Positions 24,649 to 32,878 of a DNA stretch of 64,000 nucleotides are shown one piece after another. The notes under the pieces were generated by a model. The model was given only the letters and a program-made list of their open reading frames with translations. It was not told the origin of the DNA and did no database searches. Source of the stretch: Streptomyces sp. NBC_00223 (lineage in GTDB: Bacteria > Actinomycetota > Actinomycetes > Streptomycetales > Streptomycetaceae); assembly GCF_036199905.1 (NCBI RefSeq), contig NZ_CP108109.1, forward strand, positions 5,331,501 to 5,395,500, read 5' to 3'. A program made the position numbers and the translations under genes. How positions within the stretch are numbered: position 1 is the first letter of the stretch; every line of letters starts with the position of its first letter.

Positions 24649-26238
24649 CTACAGCGGGATGTTGCCGTGCTTCTTCGGCGGCAGGCTCTCGCGCTTGTTG
24701 CGCAGCGTCCGCAGCGCCTTGACCAGCTGGGCGCGGGTCTTCGAGGGCGCGATGACGGCGTCCACATAGCCGCGCTCGGCCGCGATGTAGGGGTTGAGCA
24801 GCGTGTCCTCGTAGTCCGTGATCAGCTGCTGCCGCAGCTCCTCGGCCTCCTGCGGGGTCTGCGCGGCCGCGAGGGTCCTGCGGTGCAGGATGTTGACGGC
24901 CCCCTGGGCGCCCATGACCGCGATCTGGGCGGTGGGCCAGGCCAGGTTGAGGTCCGCGCCGAGGTGCTTGGAGCCCATGACGTCGTACGCGCCGCCGTAC
25001 GCCTTTCGGGTGATGATCGTGATCAGCGGAACTGTGGCCTCGGCGTACGCGTAGATCAATTTGGCACCACGACGAATGATGCCGTCCCACTCCTGACTGG
25101 TGCCGGGGAGGAATCCGGGGACGTCGACGAAAGTGACCACGGGGATGTTGAAGCTGTCGCAGGTCCGCACGAAACGCGCCGCCTTTTCCGAGGCGTTGAT
25201 GTCCAGACAGCCCGCGAACTGCAGCGGCTGGTTGGCGACCACGCCCACCGGCCTGCCCTCGATACGCCCGAGGCCGGTGATGATGTTCGGTGCGAAAAGC
25301 GCCTGCGTCTCCAGGAATTCGGCGTCGTCGAGGATGTGCTCGATGACCTGGTGCATGTCGTAGGGCTGGTTCGCCGAGTCCGGGATCAGCGTGTCGAGTT
25401 CCAGGTCCTCGTCGGTGACGGCCAGGTCCGCCTCGGCCGGGAAGGCGGGCGCCTCCTCCAGGTTGTTGCTCGGGAGGTAGGACAGCAGCGCCTTGACGTA
25501 CTCGAAGGCGTCCTTCTCGTCGCCCGACAGATGGTGGGCGTTGCCGGAGGTCGTGTTGTGGGTGCGGGCGCCGCCCAGCTCCTCCATGCCCACGTCCTCA
25601 CCGGTCACCGTCTTGATGACATCGGGCCCGGTGATGAACATGTGCGAGGTCTGATCGACCATCACCACGAAGTCGGTGATCGCCGGGGAGTAGACCGCGC
25701 CGCCCGCGCACGGGCCGACGATCAGGCTGATCTGCGGGATCACCCCGGAGGCATGGGTGTTGCGGCGGAAGATCTCGCCGTACATGCCGAGAGAGGTGAC
25801 GCCCTCCTGGATGCGGGCGCCGCCGGAGTCGTTGATGCCGATGACCGGGCAGCCGGTCTTGAGCGCGAAGTCCATCACCTTGACGATCTTCTCGCCGTAG
25901 ACCTCGCCGAGCGCGCCGCCGAACACGGTGAAGTCCTGGGAGAAGACGGCCACCGGCCGGCCCTCGACCGTGCCGTAGCCGGTGACCACACCGTCGCCGT
26001 AAGGGCGGTTGGCCTCAAGACCGAAGTTGGTCGAGCGGTGCCGGGCGAGTTCGTCGAGTTCGGTGAACGACCCGTCGTCCAGGAGCAGTTCGATCCGCTC
26101 CCGGGCGGTCAGCTTGCCCTTGGCATGCTGCTTCTCGACCGCGCGCCGGGAGCCCGCGTGCGTCGCCTCCTCGATACGGCGGCGCAGATCGGCGAGCTTC
26201 CCCGCGGTCGTGTGGATGTCGTACTCCGGCTCGGCCAT
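24649..26238 (-). CDS. pccB: Propionyl-CoA carboxylase beta subunit (carboxyltransferase)
   Basis: A 529-aa carboxyltransferase that moves the carboxyl group from biotin to the acyl-CoA. The two crotonase-like halves have the oxyanion-hole segments SGGARIQEG and GGAYDVMGSK. The Asp in GGAYDVM matches the residue (Asp422 of S. coelicolor PccB) reported to favour propionyl-CoA over acetyl-CoA, so methylmalonyl-CoA is the likely product and a polyketide precursor. The C-terminus PPKKHGNIPL is typical. The start is the ATG before AEPEYDIHTTAGK with AGGAG 10 nt upstream. It is the head of the operon pccB-accE-small peptide-maf and is divergent from birA. Confidence 0.94.
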   Translation of the reverse strand: MAEPEYDIHTTAGKLADLRRRIEEATHAGSRRAVEKQHAKGKLTARERIELLLDDGSFTELDELARHRSTNFGLEANRPYGDGVVTGYGTVEGRPVAVFSQDFTVFGGALGEVYGEKIVKVMDFALKTGCPVIGINDSGGARIQEGVTSLGMYGEIFRRNTHASGVIPQISLIVGPCAGGAVYSPAITDFVVMVDQTSHMFITGPDVIKTVTGEDVGMEELGGARTHNTTSGNAHHLSGDEKDAFEYVKALLSYLPSNNLEEAPAFPAEADLAVTDEDLELDTLIPDSANQPYDMHQVIEHILDDAEFLETQALFAPNIITGLGRIEGRPVGVVANQPLQFAGCLDINASEKAARFVRTCDSFNIPVVTFVDVPGFLPGTSQEWDGIIRRGAKLIYAYAEATVPLITIITRKAYGGAYDVMGSKHLGADLNLAWPTAQIAVMGAQGAVNILHRRTLAAAQTPQEAEELRQQLITDYEDTLLNPYIAAERGYVDAVIAPSKTRAQLVKALRTLRNKRESLPPKKHGNIPL

Positions 26239-26442
26239 GGAGGCGGCTCTCCTGCTCTCGGCGGCGGATCGTGCTTTTCCGTTGCCGCACGGGGGTTCCG
26301 TACGGGGTGGGCATACCGCGTTCACTCGTACGTGACCGGCGAGTAACGCTGCTTCCGTAGCGTAGTGGCGACTCTCGGGTACGGGCACTGCGGCGTTCGC
26401 CACACTGCCCGGCCTTGACCGGCGGGCTCGTAGGGTGAGGAC

Positions 26443-27450
26443 ATGACGCACAGCCGCTGGTCCGACCTGGAACGCCCGCCGCTCAACGCCGCAGCGCTGC
26501 GCAGGGCGGTGGTCCTCCCGCAGACGCTGTGGACCTCGCTCGACGTGGTGGAGGCGACCGGCTCGACCAATGTCGACCTGGCCGCGCGGGCCGAGCGAGG
26601 AGCGCCCGAGGGTGCGGTGCTCGTCGCCGAGGAGCAGACCGCGGGGCGAGGGCGGCTCGACCGGCGGTGGACGGCGCCCGCCAGGTCCGGGCTCTTCTTC
26701 TCGGTGCTGCTGCGGCCGGGCGCCGCCGTCGGCGGCGGTCCGGTGCCGGTGCACCGCTGGGGCTGGCTGCCGCTGCTCGCCGGGGTGGCGACGGCGGTCG
26801 CGCTGTCCCGGGCCGCCGGGGTGGACACAGCACTCAAATGGCCCAATGACCTGCTGGTCACCGTGGACGGCGAGGAGCGCAAGACCGGCGGGATCCTCGC
26901 GGAGCGGGTCGGGGCCGACGCCGTGGTGATCGGCATCGGGCTCAATGTGTCGCTGCGGGCCGCGGAACTCCCGGTGCCGACCGCCGCGTCGCTCGCCCTC
27001 GCCGGGGCGCAGGGCACCGACCGGGACCCGCTGCTGCGGGCCGTGCTGCGGTCGATCGCCGACTGGTACGGGGCCTGGCGGGAGGCGGGCGGCGACCCGG
27101 CGCTCTCCCGGCTCCAGCAGACCTACGCGGCCGGGTGCGCCACGCTCGGCCGGCAGGTGCGGGCCGAGCTGCCGGGCGGCGGGGAGCTGGCGGGGACGGC
27201 GGTGGCCGTGGACGGCGACGGCAGGCTCGTCATCGCCGGGCCGGAAGGGGAGCGGGCGGTGGGGGCGGGGGACGTCGTCCATCTGCGGCCGGCCGGGCCC
27301 GGGGGTTCGGCGGGCCCTGCCGGGTCCGGGTCGGGCGGTCCCGCCGGGTTCGGGGGGCCGGGGGACGCGGGGGGTTCTGCCGGTTCCGGCGGTTCCGGGG
27401 GGTCGGGCGGGTCTGCCGGGGCGGACGGGCGGTCCGAACAGCGGGACTGA
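26443..27450 (+). CDS. birA: Biotin-[acetyl-CoA-carboxylase] ligase
   Basis: A 335-aa monofunctional biotin protein ligase (no N-terminal DNA-binding domain) that activates biotin with ATP and attaches it to AccA-type carriers, fitting its place next to the carboxylase genes. Motifs are STNVDLAAR, the biotinyl-AMP loop AGRGRLDRRW, LKWPNDLLV and KTGGILAE, with the C-terminal SH3-like cap near residues 235-285. The last 55 residues (27295-27449) are almost only Gly, Ser, Pro and Ala, a low-complexity tail absent from the family. Confidence 0.92.
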   Translation: MTHSRWSDLERPPLNAAALRRAVVLPQTLWTSLDVVEATGSTNVDLAARAERGAPEGAVLVAEEQTAGRGRLDRRWTAPARSGLFFSVLLRPGAAVGGGPVPVHRWGWLPLLAGVATAVALSRAAGVDTALKWPNDLLVTVDGEERKTGGILAERVGADAVVIGIGLNVSLRAAELPVPTAASLALAGAQGTDRDPLLRAVLRSIADWYGAWREAGGDPALSRLQQTYAAGCATLGRQVRAELPGGGELAGTAVAVDGDGRLVIAGPEGERAVGAGDVVHLRPAGPGGSAGPAGSGSGGPAGFGGPGDAGGSAGSGGSGGSGGSAGADGRSEQRD

Positions 27451-27562
27451 GCGACGGACGGGAGTGAGCCAGGGCACACCTGCCGTATCGTTTGAGGGGC
27501 TGCGTCGTCTCGATGATCGGAAGGGCTGTGCGCAGGGACTTTTCAGGGGCCGGGCGGTAATC

Positions 27563-28894
27563 GTGGATCACGACAGCCCCCCGCCGAACGAGCCGTTCAC
27601 CTCGGATCCGGGCACAGACCCGGACCGTGACGGAGGCGATCCCGACAGCGCGGGTTCCGGTGGCCCGGAGCAGGGGGGTACGGGCTTCGGCGAACCGGCC
27701 GGTGACACGACCGATGCCCCGACCGGTGACACAGCCGACGGTCCTGAGCGCGGGAGCGCCGCTTCCGGCGACTCCGGGCGCGGGGCGTCCGGCGGCGGGG
27801 GAGCGGACGCCGGGTCCGGTGACCCGGCCGACGGTTCTGATCCCGGTGAGCCAGGTGAGCCAGGTGAGCCGGACTCCGGGGAGCACCCGCTCGCCCTCCG
27901 GCTGGAACAGCTGATCCTCGGCGCGCCCCGCCGCTACACCCCCTTCCAGGCCGCCCGTACGGCCGGTGTCTCGATGGACCTGGCCGCCCGTTTCTGGCGG
28001 GCGATGGGCTTCGCCGACATCGGCCAGGCCAGGGCGCTCACCGAGGCGGACGTACTCGCCCTGCGGCGGCTGGCCGGTCTGGTCGAGGCGGGGCTGCTCA
28101 GCGAGTCGATGGCGATCCAGGTGGCCCGTTCCACCGGGCAGACCACGGCGCGGCTGGCCGACTGGCAGACCGACTCCTTCCTGGAGGGCCTCACGGAGCC
28201 GCCCGAGCCGGGGATGACGCGGGCGGAAGTGGCGTATCCGCTGGTCGAACTCCTCCTGCCGGAGCTGGAGGAGTTCCTCATCTACGTCTGGCGGCGCCAG
28301 GTGGCCGCCGCGACCAGCAGGGTCGTCCAGTCCGACGACGAGGAGGCCGTGGACCGGCGGCTCGCGGTCGGCTTCGCCGATCTCGTGGGCTTCACCCGGC
28401 TGACCCGGCGCCTTGAGGAGGAGGAACTGGGCGAGCTGGTCGAGGCGTTCGAGACGACCGCGGCGGATCAGGTCGCGGCGTACGGGGGGCGCCTGATCAA
28501 GACGCTCGGCGACGAGGTGCTGTACGTCGCCGACGACCCCGGGACGGCGGCGGAGATCGGGATACGGCTCATCGAGACGATGACCGGGGACCAGACGATG
28601 CCGGCGCTGCGGGTGGGGATGGCGTTCGGGACGGTCACCACCCGGATGGGCGATGTGTTCGGTACGACGGTGAATCTGGCTTCCCGGCTGACGTCCATAG
28701 CACCGCGGGACGCGGTGCTGGTGGACGGGGACTTCGCGGTGGCGCTCGGCGAGGCGGGCGAGGCGCCGGTCTCTGAGGCGGATGTGGACGCGTCGAGCAC
28801 GGAGAAGTACAGGTTCGCTCTTCAGCCGATGTGGAGGAGGCCGGTGCGGGGGCTCGGCGTGGTGGAGCCCTGGCTCCTCACCCGCCGCCCCTAG
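27563..28894 (+). CDS. cya: Class III adenylate cyclase
   Basis: A 443-aa cyclase making cAMP from ATP. A long acidic Gly/Ser/Asp/Pro-rich segment (residues 1-110, including a GEP triplet repeat) precedes an N-terminal helical domain (about 115-235: LEQLILGAPRRYTPFQAARTA) like the pH-responsive regulatory domain of Rv1264-type cyclases. The catalytic domain follows (about 265-400). It has metal Asp in VGFADLVGFT, the base-reading KTLGDEVLYV and the transition-state pair in GTTVNLASRL. The GTG chosen begins VDHDSPPP; upstream codons are possible but less likely. It is the orthologue by position of S. coelicolor cya, where cAMP affects germination and antibiotic synthesis. Confidence 0.88.
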   Translation: MDHDSPPPNEPFTSDPGTDPDRDGGDPDSAGSGGPEQGGTGFGEPAGDTTDAPTGDTADGPERGSAASGDSGRGASGGGGADAGSGDPADGSDPGEPGEPGEPDSGEHPLALRLEQLILGAPRRYTPFQAARTAGVSMDLAARFWRAMGFADIGQARALTEADVLALRRLAGLVEAGLLSESMAIQVARSTGQTTARLADWQTDSFLEGLTEPPEPGMTRAEVAYPLVELLLPELEEFLIYVWRRQVAAATSRVVQSDDEEAVDRRLAVGFADLVGFTRLTRRLEEEELGELVEAFETTAADQVAAYGGRLIKTLGDEVLYVADDPGTAAEIGIRLIETMTGDQTMPALRVGMAFGTVTTRMGDVFGTTVNLASRLTSIAPRDAVLVDGDFAVALGEAGEAPVSEADVDASSTEKYRFALQPMWRRPVRGLGVVEPWLLTRRP

Positions 28895-29060
28895 CCTCCG
28901 GCCCGGTCCTCTTCGCGCGCCCGGACGCCACGTGCGCCCGGCCTCCGGCCCGGGCCCGGTCCTCTCCGCGCGCCCGGATGTCGCGTGCGTCTGGCCTCCG
29001 GCCCGGGCCGGGTTCTCTTCGCGCGCCCGCAGCCGCCACGTGCCCTGACGGGAGCCTCCT

Positions 29061-29760
29061 TTTCCGCCGCAGCGGCGGTCGGCCGGGATGGCGGTTGTCG
29101 GCGGTGCCATGCTGACGGGTTCGGTGGGTTTGGTACCGCCGGTGTGCGTGTGTGTGGTTGCTCGCCGTCGCGGCGGGTCTTTTCGGGCTACGCCCGGGGC
29201 GTGAGGGCGTCCGCCCCCGGCCTCGCTTGTCATCGCGGCGGGCGTGGGGGCCTGCCCCCCTTTCCGCCGCAGCGGTGGCTGGCCGGGATGGCGGTGTTCG
29301 GCGGTGCCGTGCCGACGGGGTCGGTGGGTTTGGCACCGCCGGTTGGCGTGAGTGTGGTTGCTCGCCGTCGCGGCGGGATTCTTTCGGGCTGTGCCCGCTG
29401 TCGGTTCGAGGGTTGCTTGCCGTCTCGGCGGGGTTCTTCGGGCTGGGCCCGAGAAGTTGGCGGGGCATCCGCCCCGGCCCGCTGCCGCGGGGGCCGTACG
29501 GCCCGGCCGATGTCGCCTTTCCGCCGCAGCGGGCGTGGGGTCTGCCCCCCTTTCCGCCGCAGCGGCGGTCGGCCGGGACGGCGGTGTTCGGCGGTGCCGT
29601 GCCGACGGGGTCGGTGGGTTTGGTACCGCCGGTCTGCGTGAGTGTGGTTGCTCGCCGTCGCGGCGGGATTCTTTCGGGCTGCGCCCGCTGTCGGTTCGAG
29701 GGTTGCTTGCCGTCTCGGCGGGGTTTTTCGGGCTGGGCCCGCCGTCGCGGGGTGGCCCCG
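29061..29760 (+). repeat. Structured repeat family, first cluster (three copies)
   Basis: The 940-bp gap 28895-29834 holds three copies starting at 29061, 29261 and 29551, plus a fragment at 29517. Each copy starts TTTCCGCCGCAGCGG. It then has an arm CGGCGGTGCC, a segment with a small inner hairpin (CCGAC-GGG-GTCGG), the complementary arm GGYACCGCCG 24 bases on, and GGTTGCTCGCCGTCGCGGCG (a third hairpin). Differences between copies keep pairing through G-U wobbles when read as + strand RNA. No gene is supported here. Confidence 0.75.
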
Positions 29761-29834
29761 GGCTGGGGGGCTGGGGTGGGGCGTGGGAGGATGGCCCGCG
29801 TTGGTTTACGGGCGTTAACCGGAGGGTGAGTACG

Positions 29835-30629
29835 GTGGAGCAGCGGTACGGGGACTTCGTAGCGGTACGACGCCACGCCACCCGCGTGGCGGAACTCGTC
29901 ATGGACCGCCCCCAGGCGATGAACGCCGTCTCCACCGCGATGGCCGACGCCTTGGCCACCGCCTGCGCCGACCTCGCCGCCGACCCCACCGTCAGCGCGA
30001 CCGTCCTCACCTCGTCCAGCGACCGAGCGTTCTGCGTGGGCGCCGACCTCAAGGAACGCAACTCCTTCACCGACGCCGACCTGCGCCGCCAGCGCCCCCG
30101 CACCCGCGCCGCGTACACCGGCGTACTCGACCTCCCCATGCCCACGATCGCCGCCGTGCACGGCTTCGCCCTCGGCGGCGGCTTCGAACTCGCCCTCGCC
30201 TGCGACCTGATCGTCGCGGACCCGACCGCCGTGGTCGGCCTGCCCGAGGTCTCCGTCGGGGTGATCCCCGGCGGCGGCGGTACGCAGCTGCTGCCCCGCC
30301 GGGTCGGCGCCGCCCGAGCCGCCGAGCTGATCTTCACCGCCCGCCGGGTCCGCGCCGAGGAAGCGCTGAGCCTCGGCCTGGTCGACCAGCTCGCCCCCGA
30401 GGGGGAGGACGGCCGTACGGCGCTCGACCTCGCCACCCGTATCGCCGCGAACTCGCCCGTCGGCCTGCGCGCGGCCAAGCGCGCCCTGCGGCTGGGCCAG
30501 GGGCTCGACCTGCGGGCAGGGCTTGAGGTCGAGGACGCGGCCTGGCGTACCACCGCCTTCTCCGGCGACCGGGCCGAGGGCGTCGCCGCGTTCAACGAGA
30601 AGCGGACCCCGGACTGGCCGGGGGAGTAG
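29835..30629 (+). CDS. Enoyl-CoA hydratase/isomerase (crotonase family)
   Basis: A 264-aa crotonase. The oxyanion hole is formed by CVGADLKER and HGFALGGGFELAL. Both catalytic glutamates of hydratases are present, in GGGFELALACD and LPEVSVGVIPG, so hydration of a 2-enoyl-CoA in fatty- or amino-acid breakdown is likely. Two GTG codons compete. The second (29835) lies 9 nt after GGAGG and was chosen; the first (29826) directly abuts the same site. It is flanked on both sides by repeat clusters of one family, except for the diguanylate cyclase gene that follows. Confidence 0.88.
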   Translation: MEQRYGDFVAVRRHATRVAELVMDRPQAMNAVSTAMADALATACADLAADPTVSATVLTSSSDRAFCVGADLKERNSFTDADLRRQRPRTRAAYTGVLDLPMPTIAAVHGFALGGGFELALACDLIVADPTAVVGLPEVSVGVIPGGGGTQLLPRRVGAARAAELIFTARRVRAEEALSLGLVDQLAPEGEDGRTALDLATRIAANSPVGLRAAKRALRLGQGLDLRAGLEVEDAAWRTTAFSGDRAEGVAAFNEKRTPDWPGE

Positions 30630-30731
30630 GGGCGCCGCCCGGGCCGGGAGCAGGGGCGCAGGACGCGCGGACCCGACCCCGTTCGGAGCATTCAGCGCCC
30701 GATCCGGCGCAAACATCCCTAGCCTGGGGAG

Positions 30732-31886
30732 ATGGTGGACGGGACGGCCGATCTTCGGCTGCGAGCGGTCGTCGAACTCGCGCAGGAACTCGCGACCGCC
30801 CAGACGCCGCAGGCCACGGTACGGGCCGGCGCGCGCCGGGCGCGGCTCGCGATGGGCGGCTCCTTCGCCGCGATCTCGCTGTGGGAGCGCGAGACGGGCC
30901 GGCTGCGGGTCCTGGTCAACGACGGTGACCTCGCGCCCGGCGAGGAGCCGGAACCGGCCGACGAGTCGTACTCCGTGCACGACTTCCCGGAGATCGCCGA
31001 ATTCCTGCACGGCACGTGGGCCGGCGGCGGCGAACCGCACGGGTGGGTGGAGACCGCGGAGGGTACGGGCACGTCGCCCGGCGGCAGCAGTTGGGGGCGG
31101 GCGGCGGCGCTGCGGCGGCGCGGGCGCGGGAGTTGCGCGGTCGCGCCGATCGTTCTGCACGGGCGGGCGTGGGGGGAGCTGTACGTGGCCCGCCGTAAGG
31201 GCGCGCCCGGCTTCGAGCGGGAGGACGCGGACTTCGCGGCGGTGCTGGCCGCGCTGATCGCCGCCGGGATCGTCCAGACCGAGCGGCTCGCCGAGGTGCA
31301 GCGGCTGGCCTTCACCGATCCGCTGACCGGCCTGGGCAACCGGCGCGCGGTCGACGTACGTCTGGACGAGGCGCTGGAGCGGCACCGGGTGGAGGGCGTC
31401 GTGGTCAGCCTCGTGGTGTGCGACCTGAACGGCCTGAAGAAGGTGAACGACCAGCTCGGACACGCGGTGGGCGACCGGCTGCTGGAACGGTTCGGCTCGC
31501 TGCTGTCGCTGTGCGGGGCGACGCTGCCGGGGAGCCTGGCGGCTCGGCTCGGGGGTGACGAGTTCTGCATCGTCGCGGTCGGGCAGAAGCCGGCGGAGGT
31601 GATTCACGCGGCCGACGAACTGTGCCGCAGGGCGGCCGAGTTGGACGTCGGCGAGGGGGTGGCCTGCGGGGTCGCGTCCACGGGGGTCGAGATCGGGCCC
31701 GTACGGTCGGCCCGGCGGCTGTTCCGTCTTGCGGACGCGGCGCAGTACCGGGCGAAGGCCCTCCGGGCCGGGCATCCCGTGGTGGCCGGGGAGGAGGGGG
31801 CGCAGGACCCGGTGGTCCGGCTCGCCGATTCCCCGCCGGCCCCCGGCGAGGGCGAGCGCCGCACCCTCCGCGGCCGCCGCACTTGA
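30732..31886 (+). CDS. GAF-GGDEF protein, probable diguanylate cyclase
   Basis: A 384-aa cytosolic signalling protein: an N-terminal GAF-like sensor (about residues 12-175) and a GGDEF domain (about 190-350). The active-site loop is intact (LAARLGGDEFCIV) and the substrate region LTGLGNRRA is canonical, so synthesis of cyclic di-GMP from two GTP is expected. The positions five residues before the active site lack the RxxD inhibitory motif, so product feedback may be absent. There is no EAL domain. Cyclic di-GMP represses sporulation through BldD in streptomycetes. The ATG follows GGGGAG very closely; the next codon (GTG) is an alternative. Confidence 0.88.
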   Translation: MVDGTADLRLRAVVELAQELATAQTPQATVRAGARRARLAMGGSFAAISLWERETGRLRVLVNDGDLAPGEEPEPADESYSVHDFPEIAEFLHGTWAGGGEPHGWVETAEGTGTSPGGSSWGRAAALRRRGRGSCAVAPIVLHGRAWGELYVARRKGAPGFEREDADFAAVLAALIAAGIVQTERLAEVQRLAFTDPLTGLGNRRAVDVRLDEALERHRVEGVVVSLVVCDLNGLKKVNDQLGHAVGDRLLERFGSLLSLCGATLPGSLAARLGGDEFCIVAVGQKPAEVIHAADELCRRAAELDVGEGVACGVASTGVEIGPVRSARRLFRLADAAQYRAKALRAGHPVVAGEEGAQDPVVRLADSPPAPGEGERRTLRGRRT

Positions 31887-32016
31887 CCCTGCGGGTCGCG
31901 CGTTCAGCCATCGTCCCGGCCCCGGGCCGCGCACGGCCTGCCGGCGGTCGGGTCATCCGTCGCGCCCGGGGATCCGGGTGCTCCGGGGCCGCTTCGCCCC
32001 TGGCGGGGGCTGCGCT

Positions 32017-32640
32017 TTTTCCGCCGCGGCGGTGCTCAGTTGGGATGGCGGTGTTCGGCGGTGCCGTGGCGGCGGGATCGGCGGGTTCGGCACCGCCGGT
32101 CCGCCTGAGTCCGGTTGCTCGCCGTTGCGGCGGGATTGGTCCGGGCTGCGCCCGGGTCGACGGGCGGGTGTTCGTCATGACCGTGCACCGCTCGCGGCGG
32201 CTCCGCGCGCCTTCGGCGGTCGGGTCATCTGTCGCGCCCGGCGATCCGGGTGCCCCCCGGGCCGCCTTGCCCCTGGCGGGGGCCGCGCCTTTGTTCCGCC
32301 GTGGCGGCGGGTTCGGCGGGTTCGGCACCGCCGGTCCACCTGAGTCTGGTTGCTCGCCGTCGCGGCGGGATTGGTCCGGGCTGCGCCCGGGTCGACGGGC
32401 GGGTGTTCGTCATGACCGTGCACCGCTCGCGGCGGTCGGGTCATCTGTCGCGCCCGGGGATCCGGGTGCCCCGGGGCCGCTTGGCCCCTGGCGGGGGGCC
32501 GCGCTTTTTCCGCCGCGGCGGTGCTCAGTTGGGATGGCGGTGTTCGGCGGTGCCGTGGCGGCGGGATCGGCGGGTTGGGCGCCGCCGGTTCGCGTGAGGG
32601 TGGTTGCTCACCGTCGCGGCGGGATTGGTCCGGGCTGCGC
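32017..32640 (+). repeat. Structured repeat family, second cluster (three copies)
   Basis: In the 990-bp gap 31887-32878 three more copies of the 29-kb repeat family start near 32017, 32290 and 32505. The paired arms are CGGCGGTGCC (32056-32065, 32545-32554) with GGCACCGCCG (32089-32098) or GGCGCCGCCG (32578-32587). The middle copy has lost the left arm. Copies are joined by a second repeated block (TTCGTCATGACCGTGCACCG, twice). The 3' end (32640-32760) is a run of CGCACCGGGCCCCG units. No gene is supported. Confidence 0.72.
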
Positions 32641-32878
32641 CCAGGCCCGCGCACCGGGCCCCGCGCACCGGGCCCCGCGCCCCGCGCCCCGCGCACCGGG
32701 CCCCGGGCCACCGGGCCCGCGCCGCACCGGGCTAGGCTCCCGGCCGCCGCGTACCGACCCCGGCCGCCGCTTACCGCCCCCGGGCGCCGTGTACCGACCC
32801 CGGGCGCTGGGGGGAGCTGCCGTGTTCGGGGAAGGGGAGCAGTGACAGGAAAGGCTTCAGTGCCTAGGGTGCGTGAAT

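Noticed and set aside
24649..27477. pccB read as a 942-aa protein starting at 27477
   Set aside because: The extra 413 residues are antisense to birA and not carboxylase-like. The ATG at 26238 has a ribosome site and gives the family length.
29680..29710. A GGTTCGAG string resembling a tRNA T-arm
   Set aside because: No acceptor stem, D-arm or anticodon arm can be formed around it, and it recurs in the repeat family.
27230..30691. A 1,153-codon open frame on the minus strand
   Set aside because: It runs antisense through birA, cya and the enoyl-CoA hydratase and across the repeat cluster; Pro/Arg-rich composition, no domain. High GC removes stop codons by chance.
28878..31934. A 1,018-codon minus-strand frame with repeated peptide units
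   Set aside because: The repeats are translations of the intergenic DNA repeat family, and the rest is antisense to the hydratase and GGDEF genes. No start or codon pattern supports it.
32640..32760. CGCACCGGGCCCCG units as an iteron-type replication origin
   Set aside because: The units are short, GC-only and irregular, with no AT-rich region, DnaA boxes or replication gene nearby.
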